Origin: an uncultured Eubacteriales bacterium
Lineage (GTDB): Bacteria > Bacillota > Clostridia > Christensenellales > Aristaeellaceae
DNA: 64,000 bases
Reading direction: 5' to 3'
Assembly: GCA_902764875.1 (NCBI GenBank)
Contig: CACWXP010000007.1
Span: 59,709 to 123,708 of the forward strand
Shown here: positions 59,464 to 64,000 of the stretch, one piece after another
Layout: every line of letters starts with the position of its first letter
Position numbering within the stretch: the first letter of the stretch is position 1
Translations under genes and position numbers: made by a program
Notes under the pieces: model-generated
The model's input: the letters and a program-made list of their open reading frames with translations, nothing else
What the model was told of the DNA's origin: nothing
Database searches by the model: none

Positions 59464-59615
59464 GGCCGGTCTCCTTTGATCGTACAGAAACAAGATCATC
59501 GTATTCTTTTTCGCCGGATCAATTGCCTTCTCCTGTTCTGAATATGCCTTTTTTTCATGCTTCGATGGAGCTGATTGTGTTTCTAACGGATCGTCGAGAT
59601 CAACTGAGCCTGAAA

Positions 59616-59711
59616 TCGAGGAACCGACCCCAGAAAGGGTATGTGTGCGAGATTTCATGAAATCTCGGAATCTTGAAATCTCACTCCTCGCGATCGGTCG
59701 GTTCCCCTCGA
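59616..59711. repeat. Nested inverted repeats
   Basis: The outer arms TCGAGGAACCGACC (59616-59629) and GGTCGGTTCCCCTCGA (59696-59711) are complementary apart from a two-base bulge. Inside lies a perfect 20-bp palindrome CGAGATTTCATGAAATCTCG (59648-59667). The whole could fold as a cruciform or serve as a protein site. Confidence 0.75.
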
Positions 59712-59819
59712 AGTCGGTTCATCCAAAAACCGGCTTGCAGCCTTATAAATCAACGGGTTCGGTGAGTCCGGCTCACCTCAATGCAAACCCTGAGATGCAG
59801 TTTCATTCAGCATAGTCGA

Positions 59820-59872
59820 TGAAATCTCACGTGAAATCTCACTTGAAATTTTGAAATCTCAGTTGAAATCTC
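59820..59872. repeat. Four direct TGAAATCTC repeats
   Basis: Copies start at 59820, 59832, 59852 and 59864, with spacing 12, 20 and 12. Two further direct copies at 59658 and 59674 and one inverted copy belong to the preceding palindromic block. Confidence 0.75.
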
Positions 59873-59987
59873 GCCCGGAATCCGGGAGCTGATCAGCGGT
59901 TTGCTGTCTGGAAGCACTGTTAAAGCGCAACATAGGAATGAATATCGTCTGCGACAGCGGCACAGGGTACAGGGACAACCAAAAACG

Positions 59988-60290
59988 GCTGTCGTCCTGT
60001 CGTCCTGTCGCAGTTAGAGTTAACTCTAAGGGTTTGGACAAGGCGAGTTGCCGGCTGTGTGCCTATCTTTTTTTTGTGCCTAAAAACGGGCGTGACGCCA
60101 GGAAAATCAAGGCTTACAGGGAATTCCTTCCGCCTGAACTGAGTGACATAAACAGGCTGAAATGCGGCTGAAAAAGCGATGTCACTCTGTCACTCTGGCA
60201 CTCTGGCACTCGGACAGGGTGACAGCGGGCGACAGGCGCTGTCGTCCTGTCACAGTTAGAGTTGACTCTAATGTTTTGGACGGACGAGTT
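59988..60290 (+). repeat. Two diverged copies of a palindrome-containing unit
   Basis: Copy A (about 59988-60050) and copy B (about 60237-60292) share GCTGTCGTCCTGTC, then CAG, the palindrome TTAGAGTTAACTCTAA (60014-60029; B has one change, 60256-60271), then TTTGGAC and CGAGTTG. The two are roughly 80% identical in the core and 242 bases apart. Confidence 0.75.
60181..60212 (+). repeat. Four tandem 8-bp units
   Basis: GTCACTCT, GTCACTCT, GGCACTCT and GGCACTCG follow one another without gaps. Confidence 0.8.
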
Positions 60291-60296
60291 GAAAAG

Positions 60297-60431
60297 TTGC
60301 ACTCAAAAATAGTTGCACTCAAAATCGGCTTGAAGCCAATGCTGACAATGGTTTCGAACGAAAGTGGTGCACTCAATCCGAACCGCTCCCGGCCGCTCGA
60401 AAAAATTACACTCAAGAAAATTTACACTCAA
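60297..60431 (+). repeat. Five dispersed copies of a TTRCACTCAA motif
   Basis: TTGCACTCAA at 60297 and 60313, GTGCACTCAA at 60367, TTACACTCAA at 60406 and 60422. The first and last pairs each have 16-base spacing. They lie 65 to 200 bases before the promoter at 60495. Confidence 0.75.
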
Positions 60432-60494
60432 AGTCCCGGTCGATGTGAACATCAGAATGTCATGACACTAGAGCACTTTAGCACTAAAAGTGCC

Positions 60495-60523
60495 TTGACG
60501 GTGTAAAGAAATAAAGGTATAGT
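60495..60523 (+). promoter_or_regulatory. Promoter of the STAS remnant and amino-acid importer
   Basis: TTGACG at 60495 and TATAGT at 60518 have ideal 17-base spacing. It lies about 55 bases before the ATG at 60579, which has an AAGGAGG site. Confidence 0.82.
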
Positions 60524-60578
60524 ATTCTTATCTTTTATAGAATAAAAGGAGTGTCAGCATACAAGGAGGAAACCATAA

Positions 60579-60770
60579 ATGACACTGACCACAGACAAAA
60601 ACGGAACCCAGCTGACGGTTCGCCTTTCCGGCGAGCTCAACACCATGACCGCCCCGGATGATGAAGCGACTGGCCGCGGTTATAACTGTCGCTGCCGTTC
60701 TCCGATTTCATGGTATTCGGTTAGTCATACTGAGACGGTCTTCGCGCGAGGAATGAGAAAGCAGAGGTGA
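60579..60770 (+). pseudogene. Truncated STAS-domain (anti-anti-sigma-like) gene
   Basis: After AAGGAGGAAACCATAA the ATG at 60579 opens a frame reading MTLTTDKNGTQLTVRLSGEL then NTMTAPD, the conserved N-terminus of STAS-domain proteins of the SpoIIAA/RsbV type. From residue 28 (DEATGRGYNC) the similarity ends and a stop follows 35 codons later. The phosphorylatable serine region is missing, so the protein cannot work as an antagonist. A deletion appears to have removed most of the gene and left its promoter driving the importer, which starts three bases later. Confidence 0.7.
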
Positions 60771-60773
60771 ATT

Positions 60774-61454
60774 ATGAGTCTTTCTGAAAAGCTTAACAAG
60801 ATCCTGATCCAGGGAGGATCCTGGAAAACCATCCTGGGCGGCTTATGGGTAACGGTCCAGATTTCTGCGCTGGCGCTGGTTCTGGGTACCATCCTGGGTG
60901 CCCTGATCTGCCTGCTGCGCAGGCGGAGAAACCCGATCGCCCGGGGCATAGCATCGATCTATATTGCCGTGCTGCGCGGCACGCCGGTGCTGATGCTGCT
61001 GCTTCTTATGTATTACGGAGTATTGGCCAAAGCCGGCGTAACGCCGGTGATGGTGGCGGTGATCACCTTCGCGTTGAATGTATCCGCCCACGTAGCGGAG
61101 CTGCTGCGCTCCGCACTGGAAGCGGCGGACCGCGGACAAGCCGAGGCCGCGCGGACATTGGGCTTTTCGGCCTGGGACACGTTCCGGCTTATTACGCTGC
61201 CGCAGGTGCTTCGCATTGCCAAACCCGTATATCAGTCCACCATCGTGAACCTGATCCAGTGGACCAGCGTAGTCGGCTATGTGACAATCACCGACCTGAC
61301 CCGCGTGATCAACAACACAGCCTCCAGAACCATGCAGCCACTGCTGACGATTATCATCGGTATGCTGATCTACCTGGCGCTTTCCTATATCGTGTTCGGA
61401 TTGTTCGCGCTCTCGGATAAAATCAAAATGAGGAAGCGGGGTGCGGCGGTATGA
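60774..61454 (+). CDS. Amino acid ABC transporter permease
   Basis: The 226-residue permease of the His/Glu/Gln/Arg type starts after AGAGGTG. The N-terminal GGLWVTVQISALALVLGTILGAL, the RGTPVLMLLLLMYYG segment and the EAA loop SALEAADRGQAEAARTLGFSAWDTFRLITLPQ are all typical. It overlaps the ATPase gene by four bases. It likely forms a homodimeric channel for a polar amino acid. Confidence 0.93.
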   Translation: MSLSEKLNKILIQGGSWKTILGGLWVTVQISALALVLGTILGALICLLRRRRNPIARGIASIYIAVLRGTPVLMLLLLMYYGVLAKAGVTPVMVAVITFALNVSAHVAELLRSALEAADRGQAEAARTLGFSAWDTFRLITLPQVLRIAKPVYQSTIVNLIQWTSVVGYVTITDLTRVINNTASRTMQPLLTIIIGMLIYLALSYIVFGLFALSDKIKMRKRGAAV

Positions 61455-62545
61455 GCCTGATTGAAGTGAAAGGGCTGAAGAAGTCCTTCGGCTCCCTGGA
61501 AGTGCTCAAAGGCGTTGATCTGACCGTCGAACAGGGAGAGCGGATCGCCATCATCGGCGGCTCCGGCTGCGGCAAGAGCGTATTCCTTCGCTCACTGTGC
61601 CTGCTGGAAAAACCGGACGCCGGGAGGATCCTGATTGACGGGAAGGAGATTACTGCCAAAGGTGCAAAGATCGACGAAATTCGTCGCAGCATGGGCATGG
61701 TGTTCCAGAAATTTCATCTGTTCTCCGAGATGGACGTGATGGACAACCTGTGCCTCGCACCGACGCGAATCCTGAAAATGCCCCGGGCTGAAGCGGAAAA
61801 GAAGGCCATGGAACTGCTTTCCCAGGTAGGCCTGGCTTCCCGGGCTCACGCCTGGCCCACGGTGCTGTCCGGCGGCCAGCAGCAGCGGATCGCCATCTGC
61901 CGCTGCCTGATGATGGAGCCGAAGGTGCTGTTGTTCGACGAACCCACCAGCGCCCTGGATCCCACGATGGTGGGGGAAGTGCTGGCGGTGATCCGGATGA
62001 TTGCGAAGCGGGACATGAGTATGCTGATTGTTACCCACGAAATGAATTTCGCAAGGGAGGTTGCGAACCGGGTGCTGTTCTTCGCGGATGGAGGGATCTA
62101 TGAGCAGGGAACCCCGGCGGAAATTTTCGATAACCCGAAAAAGGAGAAGACGGTTGCCTTCATCCAGAAGATCAAATATTTCACTTATGAGATCACCCAG
62201 AAAGACTTTGACCTGATGGTCCTGCATGGCGGTATCCAGATCTTCGGCGAGAAATACGGCCTGGACAATAAACGCATCAACCGGCTGGAGATTTGCTGCG
62301 AGGAGCTGGTCTATGAGCTGCTGGCCCACTGCTATCCGGACCGGGAGGAAGTGGATATGAAACTGGATGTCTCCTACGCGGAGGCAGACCGGGCGACGAA
62401 GATCGCGCTTTCCTGCGGCGGAGCGGCGTATGACCCCTTCTCTCAGGAAGAGGATGGCCTGGGCGTGACGATCCTGAAGAACATGTCGAAACAGCTGGAT
62501 TACAGCTTTATCGATAACAGAAATCAGTTGAGTATCACACTTTGA
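61451..62545 (+). CDS. Amino acid ABC transporter ATPase fused to an RsbW-like domain
   Basis: Of 364 residues, 1-240 are a complete GlnQ-type ATPase: Walker A GGSGCGKS (36-43), signature LSGGQ (139-143), Walker B LLFDEP with Glu164, and the switch His in VTHEMNF. Residues about 245-364 resemble the GHKL ATPase fold of anti-sigma kinases RsbW/SpoIIAB: RLEICCEELVYELLAHCY as N-box and DGLGVTILKNMSKQLDYSF as the second glycine box. The N-box asparagine is replaced by Glu289 and the first glycine box lacks its Asp (SCGGAAYDP), so this domain is probably not a kinase but could bind a STAS partner, whose remnant lies upstream. Confidence 0.85.
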   Translation: MSLIEVKGLKKSFGSLEVLKGVDLTVEQGERIAIIGGSGCGKSVFLRSLCLLEKPDAGRILIDGKEITAKGAKIDEIRRSMGMVFQKFHLFSEMDVMDNLCLAPTRILKMPRAEAEKKAMELLSQVGLASRAHAWPTVLSGGQQQRIAICRCLMMEPKVLLFDEPTSALDPTMVGEVLAVIRMIAKRDMSMLIVTHEMNFAREVANRVLFFADGGIYEQGTPAEIFDNPKKEKTVAFIQKIKYFTYEITQKDFDLMVLHGGIQIFGEKYGLDNKRINRLEICCEELVYELLAHCYPDREEVDMKLDVSYAEADRATKIALSCGGAAYDPFSQEEDGLGVTILKNMSKQLDYSFIDNRNQLSITL

Positions 62546-62569
62546 TTATTTTTGAAGGAGGTATCTCCC

Positions 62570-63433
62570 ATGAAAAAAACGGTAACATTGATTCTGGCGC
62601 TCATGCTTATCCTTTCCCTCTGCCTGCCCGCGTGTGCAGAGACTGCCGGCGGAGTCACGAAATATGGCAACATCGGCCGGTTGTCCAAGCTGAACATTAC
62701 CGAAGACCAGTTGAATGACGTGCTCAAGGATATCATGGTCAACAGCATCTGCAACCGGTATGTGTTCTATGATACGATGACTGATATGCTGATGGCGCTG
62801 AACAGGGGTGATATCGTCGTGCTCGAAACCGACCAGAACACCGTACGGTACATCGCGTCCAGGAACGAAAACATTGTGGATCGCCCGCCGTACCTTAACC
62901 CGAACAATCTGCTCTTCAGTATGCTGCTGCGGGAAGAGGACGCCGAACTGCGCGACCGGCTTTCCGCCTGCATAGCCGAAATGAAAGAGGACGGTACCAT
63001 GGAGGACTTGAGACAGCGCTATATTGAGGATGTTATTGCGGGCAAGGAACCGGATGCCATTGTGCCCGAGATCTTTCCGGACGCCGGGACGATCAAAGTG
63101 GCTGTGACGGGAGACCGGCCTCCCATGGACTATGTCTCCGCCGGAGGCGAACCTCTGGGTTTCAACACGGCATTGATTACTGAAATCGCAAAACGGCTGG
63201 GAATCAACGTTGAATTCATCAACGTGTCCTGCGCCGCCAGAGGAATATCGCTTGCAACCGGTGTCTGCGACATCGTTTTCTGGATGGAAATCGGGGATTT
63301 CGAGAACTGGGAAGGCGCTGATTTTGAAGACCAGCCCGAAAGCACCATTGTGACAGAGCCTTATATGTCCGTTTCCCTGTGGTGGGCTGTCCTCGCAGAC
63401 TCCCCGGTGGTGAACGTATACCGGGATCAGTGA
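62570..63433 (+). CDS. Amino-acid-binding protein with apparently permuted lobes
   Basis: The ATG at 62570 follows AAGGAGG and gives 287 residues with a signal peptide ending near LPACAETA (a possible lipobox). In ordinary family 3 binding proteins the N-terminal lobe strand (IKVAVTG, GFNTALITEIAKRLGINVEF, CDIVF, EPYM) comes first. Here it comes second (residues about 170-275), while the segment resembling lobe 2 and the C-terminal helix (YDTMTDMLMALNRGDIVVL, IAEMKEDGTMEDLRQRYI) comes first. The protein should feed the importer encoded just upstream. The last 12 residues may be altered by the adjoining deletion. Confidence 0.75.
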   Translation: MKKTVTLILALMLILSLCLPACAETAGGVTKYGNIGRLSKLNITEDQLNDVLKDIMVNSICNRYVFYDTMTDMLMALNRGDIVVLETDQNTVRYIASRNENIVDRPPYLNPNNLLFSMLLREEDAELRDRLSACIAEMKEDGTMEDLRQRYIEDVIAGKEPDAIVPEIFPDAGTIKVAVTGDRPPMDYVSAGGEPLGFNTALITEIAKRLGINVEFINVSCAARGISLATGVCDIVFWMEIGDFENWEGADFEDQPESTIVTEPYMSVSLWWAVLADSPVVNVYRDQ

Positions 63434-63443
63434 CCGTGGCGGT

Positions 63444-63596
63444 GGGTCATCCCTGCCGGCCTTCGCCTCCAAGAAGTACCACCCGGCAGACGATATCCGC
63501 TGCGCCGACCGGGACACACTGGGCATCAAAACAAAGTATTATAACACCGCATTGCATGCAGGCTCATTTGCGGTACTCTCAAGGTGGGGTGTGTGA
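63444..63596 (+). pseudogene. C-terminal remnant of spermidine synthase
   Basis: The frame ending at 63596 reads LPAFASKKYHPADDIR, then LGIKTKYYNTALHAGSFAV and stops. FASKKY and the KTKYYN-LH-AFA pattern are the conserved end of SpeE-type spermidine synthases. The catalytic domain is gone and the piece directly follows the binding-protein stop. Confidence 0.7.
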
Positions 63597-63821
63597 TTAC
63601 CGCTGCTCCGGAGGCAGTTCGACCACCGGGCTCAGATAGGATTCATAGGGCAGCTTCTTACAGGGGATGCCCAGTTCATCCAATATGGCGGCAAAGGCCA
63701 GATAGTAGCGGTCGGATTCGATGGTCTGGGTAAAGTTGATATGGACATTCCCTGGCCGCGAAGCGGGAACTTGTCCACTGACTGCTGCCTGTTCGCAAAA
63801 TCGTGTCCAGGAACATATCAA
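63597..63821 (-). pseudogene. Unidentified C-terminal gene fragment cut by an IS21-like end
   Basis: From the repeat boundary near 63765 to the stop at 63597 the minus frame reads NVHINFTQTIESDRYYLAFAAILDELGIPCKKL to ELPPEQR. It looks like the end of a real protein, but I do not recognise it. The codons upstream of about 63765 lie inside the IS-like repeats and are not native. Confidence 0.45.
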
Positions 63822-64000
63822 CGTTTTAACTGTTCGTCAGGAACATATCAACCGATTTTGGACACCTACCCGTTATCGGGAACATGTCGACAAGCTGGAA
63901 TATATCTTGATTTTAGTTTTGATATCGTATCTGCTGTTCTTTGATCATCGGATACCGAATCAATGCTTTTCCGTCTGTTGCCTCTTTGTGCATATCTACG
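63765..64000. mobile_element. IS21-like element end with multiple short repeats
   Basis: Four copies of an approximately 14-base motif GGAACWTRTCNAC start near 63765, 63808, 63838 and 63878, in the same orientation and with uneven spacing. Several short repeats at each end are typical of IS21-family elements. The sequence after 63900 turns AT-rich and shows no gene before the window ends. The transposase genes would lie beyond 64000. Confidence 0.5.

Larger units (their letters stand above)
59464..60578. other. About 1.1 kb without genes, rich in palindromes and short repeats
   Basis: No frame here resembles a protein or has a good ribosome site, except that of the gene at 60579. Two overlapping plus-strand frames (59938-60171 and 60162-60506) exist only because the repeats keep frame. 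The stretch holds two nested inverted repeats, six TGAAATCTC copies, a duplicated palindrome unit, an 8-bp tandem array and five CACTCAA copies, listed separately. A hairpin GCACTTT/AAAGTGC (60473-60493) stands just before the promoter at 60495. Confidence 0.7.

Noticed and set aside
60181-60431. Short regularly spaced repeats resembling a CRISPR array
   Set aside because: Units are only 8-10 bases, spacing is uneven and there are no cas genes.
59938-60506. Two plus-strand frames with similar segments (CRPVAVRVNS and CRPVTVRVDS)
   Set aside because: The likeness comes from the duplicated DNA unit, including the palindrome; there are no ribosome sites and no protein-like flanks.
63741-63944. 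67-codon plus-strand frame at the window end
   Set aside because: It is made of the IS21-like terminal repeats, which read as SGT-Y segments.
1-64000. tRNA, rRNA and known riboswitch sequences
   Set aside because: I found no cloverleaf with conserved T-loop, no rRNA blocks and no recognisable riboswitch core; a covariance-model search could still find a weak one.

Overview
The window is a chromosomal segment of a fairly GC-rich, anaerobic, Gram-positive-type Firmicute, most likely a gut or rumen Clostridia relative. This is inferred from strong GGAGG ribosome sites, LplB/YtcP-type sugar importers with a DUF3502-type binding protein, a Clostridium-type MurK kinase, an aldo/keto reductase with ferredoxin-like cysteine clusters, a TnpV gene and IS21-like ends. 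I see no rRNA, tRNA or CRISPR array.

Layout. 1-3848: end of a sugar ABC operon (binding protein, hairpin, MalF-like and unusually long MalG-like permeases, a NahK-like sugar kinase). 3832-8820: a CBM9-like protein, a Na/Pi cotransporter, a Gfo/Idh/MocA oxidoreductase, a broken gene and an SDR. 9009-28523: a large set of genes for salvaging cell-wall fragments. On the minus strand, from one good promoter, run MurQ, MurK, two permeases, a binding protein, NamZ, NagZ and a double-GNAT protein. Next to it lie an AmiE-like serine hydrolase fused to an acyltransferase, an NlpC/P60 endopeptidase with a dipeptide epimerase, three more serine beta-lactamase-fold hydrolases, a MATE exporter and a VanY-type carboxypeptidase. 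None of the enzymes has a signal peptide, so the sequence suggests that muropeptides are imported intact and dismantled inside the cell.

28590-41833: an aldo/keto reductase, a flavin reductase, a heterodimeric ABC exporter, an HD-GYP membrane protein, a short EamA protein, a six-hairpin-like protein and a very long DUF5107/TPR protein. 41987-49674 is scarred: a toxin-antitoxin pair sits beside fragments of a radical-SAM SPASM protein and an esterase, followed by an EamA transporter, a two-component system with an XRE-receiver regulator, a phosphotransferase and the N-terminal stub of a HlyD-like exporter.

49751-59463: a sugar-binding protein paired with a diguanylate cyclase, whose promoter/operator recurs downstream without its gene; a small mobile-element patch (wHTH, TnpV, transposase-like fragment); an HTH/Ser-Thr kinase pair with a lipoprotein; then Ogt, a helical-repeat protein, an AraC regulator and a truncated GNAT. 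59464-60578 is about 1.1 kb without genes, filled with palindromes and short repeats, ending in a strong promoter. 60579-63433 holds an amino-acid ABC importer whose ATPase carries a C-terminal RsbW-like domain, preceded by a broken STAS gene and followed by an apparently permuted binding protein. The window ends with a spermidine synthase remnant, an unidentified gene fragment and an IS21-like end.
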